From: Vulgatibacter incomptus
GTDB taxonomy: Bacteria; Myxococcota; Myxococcia; Myxococcales; Vulgatibacteraceae
DNA length: 64,000 bases
Assembly: GCF_001263175.1 (NCBI RefSeq)
Contig: NZ_CP012332.1
Span: 1,361,501-1,425,500, forward strand
Direction: 5' to 3'
The notes beneath the pieces are model-generated. The model was given only the letters and a program-made list of their open reading frames with translations. It ran no database searches and was not told where the DNA came from. Below are positions 56,825-64,000 of this stretch, piece after piece. Position 1 is the first letter of the stretch, and each line of letters opens with the position of its first letter. Both the position numbers and the translations under genes were made by a program.

Positions 56825-57429
56825 GCGTGTCGAAGGGGACGATGGATCGGCAAGCCCTCGAGGTCCGGGACCAGGCGGACCGCCAGGCGACACGGCCGAG
56901 CCTCGGTGTCGAGGATCTTCTCCAGGTCCATCGGCGTATGCACCATCGCCGGCATCTCCGGGCGCGCCCCATGCACCGAGAAGATCGCGTCGCAGACGGT
57001 TCCGGAGCAGGTGACGCCACGCAGGCGGTACATCGCTCTCGCGCGTTTCGTCCCCGCCAACCTTTCGAACGCGACGAAGACGCCCATGATCCACAGGTCC
57101 AGGGTCACCTCCGCACGGCCGAGCCAGCGCAGCATCGCCACCTCGTACGCGGGATCTCCCTCCAGGATGACGATGTCGTACTGGTCCCGGAAGAACCGCT
57201 CGAACGGGTGGTACCGAACACGCTTCTTCAACATGCCGAGGACGCGTCCCTCGCCAGCATAGATGCAGACGTGCGGCATCCGACAACCCGTCATGAAGCG
57301 AATGAAGCGCGACCTGCGGCTCGTGCGGTGGTTGAAGAGGATGATGTCTCCCGGGCGTGCGAGCGCCAACGCCTCGTCGAGCAGTCTCGACCGCGCCTCC
57401 CGGGACAGCGAAACCGTCCGAAGTTCCAT
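56821..57429 (-). CDS. Permuted papain-like (YiiX/NlpC-P60) enzyme
   Basis: 202 residues. Gly-Asp-Ile-Ile-Leu-Phe-Asn-His and Met-Pro-His-Val-Cys-Ile-Tyr-Ala-Gly-Glu-Gly give the catalytic His in the order seen in circularly permuted NlpC/P60 (YaeF/YiiX) proteins. Gly-Val-Thr-Cys-Ser-Gly-Thr-Val-Cys supplies the catalytic Cys afterwards. Such enzymes hydrolyse or transfer acyl/amide groups on lipids or peptides. ATG overlaps the upstream methyltransferase stop (TGATG), with GGAGGAGG nearby. Confidence 0.83.
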   Translation of the reverse strand: MELRTVSLSREARSRLLDEALALARPGDIILFNHRTSRRSRFIRFMTGCRMPHVCIYAGEGRVLGMLKKRVRYHPFERFFRDQYDIVILEGDPAYEVAMLRWLGRAEVTLDLWIMGVFVAFERLAGTKRARAMYRLRGVTCSGTVCDAIFSVHGARPEMPAMVHTPMDLEKILDTEARPCRLAVRLVPDLEGLPIHRPLRHA

Positions 57430-58244
57430 CACGGCCTCCTCCTGCGCAGGCGAACGAAAAGGAATACACACTCCGAGCGAAACCGATCGGCATCGAGCAT
57501 TCGTAGCAGCCTGGCGTATCCGCCACCTGCCGCCCAATCGATCACGCGGGACACGGCAGGCGTGATCGCGCCTGCGAAACCTCCGGCCAGCCGCCGGCCC
57601 AGCTCGAGCGTCGGCGCGACCTCCGCCGTGGCGTCGCGCTCACACTCGATCTCCCAACTCGCTCGCTCGGCGCGTCGCCGAAACTCGTCGAGGGAGTGAA
57701 GGTCGGTGAAGACATCCGAGCGTTCGCGGAGAAATGGAGCCGCGAGCACGAGCGAACCGCCGACCGCCAAGAGCTCATCGCTTCGCACCAGCAGGTTGTC
57801 CAGATCGACGTAGTTCGACGATTCGCTGAAGAGGACGCAGTCGAATCGCCGCCCGAGAGGAAAATCCTCGAAGCGAACCGGAACGAGCTCCAGCGCCGGC
57901 CCCAGGTGTCGCCTGGCCCACCGCGCCTGGTCGGGATCCGGCGAAATGCTCGTGACCACGTGCCCCCGTCCCGCGAGCGCCGCTGCCACGTCACCCGTCC
58001 CCGTCCCCACGTCCAGCAGCGTTCCCGCCTCCCTGGGAACGAGCTCGACGACCTCGTCCACGAAGCGGCGCTGTCCGTTCCGGAGGGCCTCGACCGAGGT
58101 CGCCCCAGACCGCCCTTCAGAAAACCAACCGTAGTGCAGCGAGAGTCCGGCTGCCTCGACCAGCAGCGGAAACACCCGCCCGTCGCCGCGCCTCGCCCAG
58201 GCTGGCCCGACTCGGTCGGGATTGAAACCAGGCATCCGGTCCAT
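57429..58244 (-). CDS. SAM-dependent methyltransferase
   Basis: 271 residues. Class I Rossmann motif Leu-Leu-Asp-Val-Gly-Thr-Gly-Thr-Gly-Asp-Val at about residue 75, Cys-Val-Leu-Phe-Ser-Glu-Ser as motif II region, and a hydrophobic C-terminal segment. The N-terminal Tyr-Gly-Trp-Phe resembles lipid or polyketide methyltransferases. First gene of a three-gene coupled operon with a papain-fold enzyme and a CDP-lipid synthase homologue, so a lipid substrate is reasonable but unproven. ATG 58244 chosen; 58235 possible. Confidence 0.85.
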   Translation of the reverse strand: MDRMPGFNPDRVGPAWARRGDGRVFPLLVEAAGLSLHYGWFSEGRSGATSVEALRNGQRRFVDEVVELVPREAGTLLDVGTGTGDVAAALAGRGHVVTSISPDPDQARWARRHLGPALELVPVRFEDFPLGRRFDCVLFSESSNYVDLDNLLVRSDELLAVGGSLVLAAPFLRERSDVFTDLHSLDEFRRRAERASWEIECERDATAEVAPTLELGRRLAGGFAGAITPAVSRVIDWAAGGGYARLLRMLDADRFRSECVFLFVRLRRRRP

Positions 58245-58539
58245 CGTGTCCCCGTATTTGCTGCCCCGGCCCTCCCAGCGAGGGCCATTGGCGCTGCAGC
58301 CATCCAAGGACGAGTGGCGCGCGGGGATCCGGCCACACCAGCGGTTCGAGCGACCGTGCCGTTCGTGGACGGCACGAGACCGCGCGAGGTATGGCTTGCG
58401 TCCTGATGGAGGTCCTCGCACCGGCATTTGGCCGCCGCCTTGATCGGTGAGCGATCTGACGGCTCTGGGCGTCGGGTCGAGAAGCGCACGCTTAGCGGGC
58501 GCAGGATCTTCTTGCCATCGGCGACGGGAGCCTTGCCGC

Positions 58540-58729
58540 CTACGCCGCCGCGAAGACGGTGCCCGACGACCCAGGCTCGGCGGCCTCGGCCAGGAGCTGG
58601 CCGGGCCCCGCGCCGCAGGCGTGCACTACCTCGACGCCCGGCGGCGAGGGCGCCCAGCGCCTCCAGCCCCGGGATCAGGCCGCCGGAGATCACGCCCTCG
58701 GCGGTGAGCCGGTCGGCATTCGTTGACTG
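58540..58729 (-). pseudogene. argB: argB (acetylglutamate kinase) C-terminal remnant
   Basis: Reads Leu-Thr-Ala-Glu-Gly-Val-Ile-Ser-Gly-Gly-Leu-Ile-Pro-Gly-Leu-Glu-Ala-Leu, the typical ArgB C-terminal block, then shifts frame by one extra G near 58641. It continues Val-Glu-Val-Val-His-Ala-Cys-Gly-Ala-Gly to a stop at 58540. The rest of the gene is missing, cut by the region preceding the poly-Glu/PDZ gene. It marks a rearrangement breakpoint. Confidence 0.7.
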
Positions 58730-58770
58730 TTCGGGACCGGCGCTCCAGCTTGAATTCAGTGCCCGCGAAG

Positions 58771-60021
58771 ATGTCGGAGAGAAAGAAGGCAGCCCTTCGG
58801 GAAGCCGTGTACGAGCTCCTCTCCCGGGTTATTCCCGTGGTTGGCGAGGGCGGTAGCATTCCATTGCGATCCGTCGCCGAAACGATCGCTGGCGAGAAAA
58901 TAGGAAACAGTGTCAAGGACGCTCTTGACGCACGCGGGAAGATCTCGTTCGAGCCCGGGAAAGCTGGAAAAGCCAAGTTCGAAAACACCGGGAAGGCGAT
59001 GACCTTGGGCCTGAAGACGTTCAAGCTCAAGGTTCCCGAGCGGCTCAGCGGCTGGGCGGAAGTGCTCGACGACGACCAGGGGGTGGTGCTGCACTTCGAC
59101 AAGGATCACACGCTCTCGGCCTGCAAGGGGCCAGTCTGCGCCGATGTCGAGGCCATCGAGCTCACGAAGAAGCGCATCTTCGTCGATCTGGAGGGTAAGG
59201 CGTTCGACCGGTCTTTCGATTTGGAGGCGAAGGAAGGCGAGCGAGAGGCGAAGGCTTCCCGGGAGGAAGAAGAAGAAGAGGAAGAAGAAGAGGAAGAAGA
59301 AGAGGAGCCCGCCAGCCGGGAAGAAGATCGGCCCACTAGGGACGCGAAAGTCGCCGCTCGAAAGGACAGGCGTGTCGAGGCGTCGGCCCGGAAGGACGAG
59401 AAGCCAACGGGTGGGGCGAACGCTGCCTTGCGCAGCGCCGTTCACGACGCGTGGTCGAACATCCAGTCCGGCGTAGGGCAAACCCTCCAATCCGCGGCCG
59501 AGTCGCAATGGGCGGCGAAGCAAGCCGCGCACAAGGCAGCTCGGGACGCAAAGACCAACGTCCAGTCTGGTGTTGGGCAGACGCGCAAGTCTGCTGCCGA
59601 GAGCCAGAAAGCACTCAAGGAGGCCCCTCGGAAAGCACGTGCTTCGGCTCGCGAACGGCTCGAGCAGTCCAAAGAAGCGAAGCGACCACGGGGCCCGGCT
59701 GCAAAACCGAAGGGAGGCGAGTCGCGTGGCGGTGGCTACCTCGGCATGACCACGTATCCCGTCCGGCTCCCCGCAAAGCTTGCCGACGAGCAGGACGCCG
59801 CCGGTGGTCTGATGGTCCTGGAAGTCCAACCTGACGGTCCCGCCGACGAGGCGGGCCTGCTGCTCGGCGACACGCTACTGACACTCGGCGACAGGCCAAT
59901 GCGCAATCCCGGCGATCTCAAAAAGCTGCTGTCCCCTGACCGCGTTGGCCAGAGGTTGGAAGCAAAGGTGCTGCGCGCGGGCAAGACAAAGCACGTCACG
60001 GTCGAGGTCGGTGCCCCCTGA
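58771..60021 (+). CDS. Poly-Glu and PDZ-domain protein
   Basis: 416 residues from ATG 58771 (GTG 58759 also possible). Residues 1-150 are a helical-then-beta domain I do not recognise. A run of about 15 Glu follows (DNA purine tract 59261-59307), then a Lys/Ala-rich region with two related blocks, Val-Gly-Gln-Thr-x-x-Ser-Ala-Ala-Glu-Ser-Gln. The C-terminal 95 residues form a PDZ domain (Val-Gln-Pro-Asp-Gly-Pro-Ala-Asp-Glu-Ala-Gly-Leu, Gly-Asp-Thr-Leu-Leu). No signal peptide is evident, so it is probably cytoplasmic. The role is unknown. Confidence 0.8.
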   Translation: MSERKKAALREAVYELLSRVIPVVGEGGSIPLRSVAETIAGEKIGNSVKDALDARGKISFEPGKAGKAKFENTGKAMTLGLKTFKLKVPERLSGWAEVLDDDQGVVLHFDKDHTLSACKGPVCADVEAIELTKKRIFVDLEGKAFDRSFDLEAKEGEREAKASREEEEEEEEEEEEEEEPASREEDRPTRDAKVAARKDRRVEASARKDEKPTGGANAALRSAVHDAWSNIQSGVGQTLQSAAESQWAAKQAAHKAARDAKTNVQSGVGQTRKSAAESQKALKEAPRKARASARERLEQSKEAKRPRGPAAKPKGGESRGGGYLGMTTYPVRLPAKLADEQDAAGGLMVLEVQPDGPADEAGLLLGDTLLTLGDRPMRNPGDLKKLLSPDRVGQRLEAKVLRAGKTKHVTVEVGAP

Positions 60022-60073
60022 CGTCCGCAGAGACCACCGCAGCGGCTGAGACCGCACCGTTCGACGCGACGCG

Positions 60074-60619
60074 TTACGACTCCACGGTCACGTTGAAGAA
60101 GCCGTACACGAAGACGTTCTTGTCGTTCGCGGGCGGATGCCCCGTGACGAAGAGCGTGAGCTCGAGCTCGTCGCCCAGGAGCGCGAGATCGACGTGGTCG
60201 GAGGTGTCGAGGTCCAGCATGGTCCTCCAGCCACCGCCGTACCCGTCGCTGTTGTCCATCTCGCCGATCTTCACCCTCTCGTCGCTTCCACGCCGTCCCG
60301 CGAAGACGGAGATGTGCTTCACGTAGTCGAAGCTCTTCTCGTCGTCGTCGTCGGCCGTGAAGGTCACCATGTGGAGCGTGGCGTGTTTGACATGGCCGCC
60401 GGCAATTCGCAGGGCGCGAACCTCGTCGTTGTCGAGCAGCTTCACGCGGGCGACCGACTCGGGCAGCGGGAGCTCGTGGTCGGTCCAGCTCCCGTCGGGC
60501 TGGCCGGAGACGATCATGTCGCCTTTGAACATGACCAGGGTGGAAAGCGTGGTGGTGGTCTTGGCCTCGCCGCATCCGGCGAGAAGAACGGCGAAGACGA
60601 CCAGCAGTGCCATTCGCAT
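60074..60619 (-). CDS. Small lipoprotein of unknown function
   Basis: 181 residues. Signal ends Leu-Leu-Ala-Gly-Cys. Mature part is beta-rich with an acidic Asp-Asp-Asp-Asp-Glu segment; no family recognised. ATG 60619 has AAGGA 7 bp upstream; an upstream ATG at 60643 is less likely. Convergent with the PDZ gene. Confidence 0.82.
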   Translation of the reverse strand: MRMALLVVFAVLLAGCGEAKTTTTLSTLVMFKGDMIVSGQPDGSWTDHELPLPESVARVKLLDNDEVRALRIAGGHVKHATLHMVTFTADDDDEKSFDYVKHISVFAGRRGSDERVKIGEMDNSDGYGGGWRTMLDLDTSDHVDLALLGDELELTLFVTGHPPANDKNVFVYGFFNVTVES

Positions 60620-60939
60620 GGTGAATCCTTTCGTTCGCGACATAGCGTTCGAAGTCGATTTCGGAACGTGTCCAGCCGGCCCCCCTGGATCACGCGGAGC
60701 TGGACAGCCAGGCGATCATCCCCCTTGAGAACCCCAGCTGTCAAATGAGCTCATACAGACTGCCCGCCAACCTCGCCGGCGCCGGGACCGGCCCCAGGGC
60801 CGTTCGGCGATGGCCCAGGCGGCCGGCCAAGATCGCTCCTAGCCGCCTCGCGATGTTCACTGCTATGCTTGCCGACGAATGGAGGTTCCTCTCGGACAAA
60901 GCATGATGGCCCGAAGAGTGGGCTGGGAGACGTGCCTCA
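60620..60939. other. Spacer with the first copy of a duplicated upstream region
   Basis: No gene. Bases from about 60795 to 60939 are similar to 61485-61634 in front of the second lipoprotein copy, including a shared GCTATGCTTGCCGA stretch, so promoter and leader were duplicated with the gene. Confidence 0.6.
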
Positions 60940-61392
60940 GTGAAATCAGCGCTCTTGAACTGCATAGGTCTCGCCATTTTTGCCGTGGTGCTGGGAACGG
61001 GATGCCCCTCGTGCGACTGTCATGTCCCCTGCGGCGACACGCCACTCGTCATCGCACTCCCTGACGAAATGGAACCCGGCAGCTGGTCATTCGAGATCGA
61101 CGTCGAGGACGGCAGGCGGTTCGTGTGTGAGGCAACCCTGCCCATGGTGCAGGAGTCCTCCGCCAGCTGTAGCGACCCCGAACTCGAGCTCAGCCTCCTC
61201 CCAGATGCGGTAGGCGTGGAGAGCGTGCCAACGTTCGAGTTCAAATTTCGGCCGGTGCGCGTGAAGATCGTCGCACTGCATGAGGGGCAGGTGGTGACGA
61301 AGAAGACCGTCTGGCCCGTCTACAAGACGGTCTACTCGCCCACCCCCACTTGCCCCGACGAGCAGTGTGCGCTCGAGCACCTGGATCTCTGA
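60940..61392 (+). CDS. Cys-rich small lipoprotein, tandem copy 1
   Basis: 150 residues, GTG start. The signal ends Leu-Gly-Thr-Gly-Cys and is followed by clustered Cys (Cys-Pro-Ser-Cys-Asp-Cys-His-Val-Pro-Cys), which suggests disulfides or metal binding. A beta-rich domain has Glu-Pro-Gly-Ser-Trp-Ser-Phe-Glu and ends in Cys-Pro-x4-Cys. About 80 percent identical to the gene at 61635. Function unknown. Confidence 0.82.
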   Translation: MKSALLNCIGLAIFAVVLGTGCPSCDCHVPCGDTPLVIALPDEMEPGSWSFEIDVEDGRRFVCEATLPMVQESSASCSDPELELSLLPDAVGVESVPTFEFKFRPVRVKIVALHEGQVVTKKTVWPVYKTVYSPTPTCPDEQCALEHLDL

Positions 61393-61634
61393 ACGATCGC
61401 CTCCCTTCAATGCCCATCGCCTGACCCCCTGCTGAAGTTCGGCCGCGAGAGGATCATCGTGCGGGTCTTCTAGTACCCGCACGAGCGTTCGGCGATGGCC
61501 CTCGTGGCCGCCGAGAACGCTCCTGTCCGCCACTCGATGTTCAATAGCGCGCATCTGCTATGCTTGCCGAAAGATGGGGGTTCCTGTCGGACGCAGCATG
61601 ATGGCCCGTAAGGTGGGCTAGGAGACATGACTCA

Positions 61635-62081
61635 GTGAAATCAGCGCTCCTGCACTGCATAGGTCTCGCCATTTTTACCGTGCTGCTTGGAACGGGATGC
61701 CCCTCGTGCGATTGTCATGTCCCCTGCTATGACACGCCACTCGTCATCACACTTCCAGACGAAATGGAGCCCGGCAGCTGGTCATTCGAACTCGATGTCG
61801 AGGACGGCAGGCAGTTCGTGTGTGAGGCAACCCTGCCCATGGAACAAGAGTCCTCGGGCAGCTGTAGCGACCCCGCTCTCGAGCTCGTCGCATTGACGGT
61901 AGGCGTGGAGAACGTGCCAACGTTCGAGTTCAAATTTCGGCCGGCGCGCGTGAGGATCGTCGCGCAGCATGAGGGGCAGGTGGTGGCGAAGAAGACCGTC
62001 TGGCCCGTCTACCAGGCGGTGAACCCGCGCAGTCCGGAATGCGCAGGCCAGGAATGCGCGCTCCTGCACCTGGAATTCTGA
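61635..62081 (+). CDS. Cys-rich small lipoprotein, tandem copy 2
   Basis: 148 residues, GTG start. Same layout as copy 1 with the Cys cluster fully kept; it differs mainly in the middle (two-residue deletion) and at the C-terminus. The duplicated unit is about 690 bp and includes the upstream region. Divergence with an intact frame in both suggests both are under selection. Confidence 0.82.
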   Translation: MKSALLHCIGLAIFTVLLGTGCPSCDCHVPCYDTPLVITLPDEMEPGSWSFELDVEDGRQFVCEATLPMEQESSGSCSDPALELVALTVGVENVPTFEFKFRPARVRIVAQHEGQVVAKKTVWPVYQAVNPRSPECAGQECALLHLEF

Positions 62082-62104
62082 GCGATCCCCTTCTTCCCCG
62101 AGCC

Positions 62105-63208
62105 TCACGGCTCGAACAGATCGGGATACCGCCTCGGCTGAGACCGCAGGTACTGCTTCGGCGCTTTCACGGTGGCGCCGAAGTGGGCGGCGGCATGCCA
62201 GGGCCAGCGGGGGTCATAGAGGATCGTGCGGGCGAGGGCCACGAAGTCCGCGTCGCCGGTGCCGATGATCGCCTCCGCCTGCTCGAAGTCGGTGATCAGC
62301 CCGACCGCGACGGTGGGCAGGCTCGTCGCCGCCTTGACGGCGCGGGCGAGGGGGACCTGGTAGCTCGGCCCGACCGGGATGCGCTGGGCGGGCGTCAGGC
62401 CCCCGCTCGATACGTGGATCGCGGAGCAGCCGCGCCGCTCGAGGGCCTGGGCGAAGGCGATCGTTTGCTCGATATCCCAGCCACCCTCCGCCCAGTCGGT
62501 CGCCGATACACGCACGCTGACCGGGCGCTCGGCAGGGAACGCCGCGCGCACCGCGTCGAAGACCTCGAGGGGCAGGCGCATGCGGTTCTCGAGGCTTCCG
62601 CCGTACTCGTCGTTCCGTTGGTTGGAGATCGGCGACAGGAACTCGTGCAGGAGGTAACCGTGTGCGGCGTGGATCTGGAGGGCGTCGAAGCCGATCTGCG
62701 CGGCCCTCCGGGCGGCCTCGGCAAAGGACTTGCGAACCGCGGTGATCCCCCCGGCGTCGAGCGCGAGCGGCGGATGCTCGCCCTTCGCGAAGGGGACGGG
62801 CGAGGGCGCCACGGTCTGCCAACCCCGTCCCTCGCCCGGGCGGATCTGGCTTCCTCCCTCCCACGGCGCCCGGGTCGACGCCTTGCGGCCCGCGTGGGCG
62901 AGCTGGAGGCCGAGGGGCATGTCCGAATGGCGGCGGACGGCGCCGATCACACGGGCGAGCGCCTCCTCCGTCTCGTCCGACCACAGGCCGAGATCGTCGG
63001 GGGAGATCCGGCCCTCGGGAGTCACCGCGGTCGCCTCGAGCATGAGCAAGGCCGCGCCGGAGAGCGCGAGGTTTCCGAGGTGGATGACGTGCCAGTCGGT
63101 AGCTCGCCCCTCGTCGGCCGAGTATTGGCACATGGGCGCGATCACGATGCGGTTGCGCAGCTCGAGCGATCCCACACGGAGCGGGGTGAAGAGGGCGCTC
63201 GGTTTCAT
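62105..63208 (-). CDS. Old-yellow-enzyme-family NADH:flavin oxidoreductase, YqjM class
   Basis: 367 residues. Ala-Pro-Met-Cys-Gln-Tyr-Ser carries the Cys and Tyr typical of YqjM-type ene-reductases. Gln-Leu-Ala-His-Ala-Gly-Arg-Lys, Gln-Ile-His-Ala-Ala-His-Gly-Tyr-Leu and Gly-Gly-Ser-Leu-Glu-Asn-Arg are FMN and substrate blocks. It reduces activated C=C bonds with NAD(P)H. ATG 63208 with GAGGAACGGAG upstream is preferred over the far-upstream 63343. Confidence 0.93.
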   Translation of the reverse strand: MKPSALFTPLRVGSLELRNRIVIAPMCQYSADEGRATDWHVIHLGNLALSGAALLMLEATAVTPEGRISPDDLGLWSDETEEALARVIGAVRRHSDMPLGLQLAHAGRKASTRAPWEGGSQIRPGEGRGWQTVAPSPVPFAKGEHPPLALDAGGITAVRKSFAEAARRAAQIGFDALQIHAAHGYLLHEFLSPISNQRNDEYGGSLENRMRLPLEVFDAVRAAFPAERPVSVRVSATDWAEGGWDIEQTIAFAQALERRGCSAIHVSSGGLTPAQRIPVGPSYQVPLARAVKAATSLPTVAVGLITDFEQAEAIIGTGDADFVALARTILYDPRWPWHAAAHFGATVKAPKQYLRSQPRRYPDLFEP

Positions 63209-63363
63209 CTCCGTTCCTCGGTTCGATCGTCGCTCACGTAGGGAGAATCTACGGGGGCGAGGCGCGACGATGCACGCCGCGGCTCTCCAACTTCGAAGCG
63301 GTCGCCACGCTCGCCGGGTCGCTTGGTCGAGACAGCACGCCAACGCTGGCGTACCGTCGCCCC

Positions 63364-63965
63364 ATGGCGACCAACTCCGGAAACTCCTCCTTCATTGAAA
63401 ACCTCCGAATCACGCGGTTCGGCGTCCTCCTGGCATCGCTGGCGATCTTCCTCGGGTTCGCTCTGGGCGGCGCGTTCGGGGGATGGAGGACCAGATCGTC
63501 GAGAGCTTGCGGGCGAGCGCGGACGCGGTCCGCGATACGGTCTACCGGGGCGACGAGGCGAAGGTCCAGGCGGTGGTCTCGAAGAGCTGGACGTACTTCA
63601 AGAGGGCGCACATGCATGGCGGCGGGATCGGGACGGCGACCCTCGCGCTGCTGCTCCTTGTCGCAGCCTTGCGTCGCCCCTCGCCAGCGGCGCGGGCGCT
63701 CGTGGGCTGGGCGCTCGGTCTGGGCGCGGTGGGCTATCCGGCATACTGGCTGATCGGCGGGATGCTCGCGCCCGGGCTCGGAGGCACGGCGCAGGCGAAG
63801 GAGGCGCTCTGGATCCTGGCGTTCCCGTCGGCGGGCATTCTCCTCCTCGGCGTACTGGGCGTCCTCGTCCTGGCGACGATCGAGTTCTTCGTGGCGCCCA
63901 AGCCCTCCGGCGCCGATCAGAGCTTGAGGAGCCAGCCGACGGACAATCGCGCGACTGGCGCGTAG
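63364..63965 (+). pseudogene. Membrane protein with a one-base frame change
   Basis: The frame from ATG 63364 (Met-Ala-Thr-Asn-Ser-Gly...) gives a signal-like membrane segment ending Gly-Gly-Ala-Phe-Gly. The good frame from 63483 continues Met-Glu-Asp-Gln-Ile-Val-Glu-Ser with three more membrane segments to 63965. The total is 3n+2 bases; one more G in the GGGGG run at about 63478-63482 would join them into a 200-residue four-TM protein. A separate start at ATG 63483 cannot be excluded. Family unknown. Confidence 0.6.
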
Positions 63966-64000
63966 TAGCCCAGCTTGTCGAACATTGCGCCCCCTCGCAG
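63917..64000 (-). CDS. C-terminal end of a gene leaving the window
   Basis: Open frame on the minus strand from the window edge to TGA at 63917, ending Tyr-Tyr-Ala-Pro-Val-Ala-Arg-Leu-Ser-Val-Gly-Trp-Leu-Leu-Lys-Leu. It overlaps the convergent membrane-protein frame by 49 bp. Too short to assign. Confidence 0.35.
   Translation of the reverse strand: MRGGAMFDKLGYYAPVARLSVGWLLKL

Noticed and set aside
58428-58856. Plus-strand frame before the PDZ gene
   Set aside because: Arg/Pro-rich antisense of the argB remnant and 5' noncoding sequence.

Overview
The window looks like chromosome of a high-GC Myxococcota-type (deltaproteobacterial) organism. The clues are a CdnL/CarD-type RNA polymerase regulator, lipoproteins with Gly/Thr/Ser-rich linkers after the lipobox, an ispD-ispF fusion and a myxobacterial-style tRNA integrase. 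The genus cannot be decided from the sequence alone. Housekeeping parts are strongly GC-rich with tight overlaps (ATGA, GTGA). Two tRNA-Arg-linked accessory zones are visibly lower in GC and full of broken transposases.

Region by region. 1-4,894: two related RCC1-repeat lipoprotein genes (the first cut by the window edge) with an SGNH esterase lipoprotein between them on the other strand. 4,924-27,467: core genes. These are comEC, cdnL, ispDF, cysS and a penicillin-acylase-family lipoprotein; uvrB, an M28 peptidase, a Gly-linker lipoprotein and uvrC; then DUF507, a DksA/TraR-like protein, trmFO, a beta-propeller lipoprotein, xerC, hslV, hslU and cutA. 27,538-35,212: a tRNA-Arg(UCG) gene followed by a scrap zone of IS4, IS5/DUF772 and IS21 relics and a low-GC split gene. 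It closes at a second 3' copy of the tRNA plus terminator. After a further lipoprotein gene comes a third, decayed tRNA-like copy. 35,371-40,745: a Cys-rich repeat protein, sfsA, a DUF1622 protein, PrxQ, a DUF1801 protein, a redoxin, and a GntR regulator with a membrane protein.

40,858-56,020: tRNA-Arg(CCU) and a 15.1-kb integrated element bounded by a 47-bp direct repeat of the tRNA 3' half, with matching 21-bp arm-like repeats just inside each end. It carries a divergent tyrosine integrase broken by an in-frame amber codon and three mutually related small membrane proteins of unknown function. It also holds an IS481 and an IS3 insertion, a phage-type HNH protein with a coiled-coil/TM partner, a winged-helix protein, two HNH+HTH paralogues, two paralogous small lipoproteins and a terminal excisionase-like HTH/AT-hook protein. 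The three-paralogue cluster is the best candidate for an undescribed function in this window.

56,264-64,000: a tightly coupled operon (methyltransferase, permuted papain-fold enzyme, CDP-archaeol-synthase-like protein), a frameshifted argB remnant, a poly-Glu/PDZ protein and a small lipoprotein. Then come a tandemly duplicated Cys-rich lipoprotein pair, an OYE-family flavin oxidoreductase and a frameshifted membrane protein. No CRISPR array, rRNA or recognisable complete defence operon was seen. Several genes differ from an intact frame by a single base in a homopolymer, which may be real decay or assembly error.
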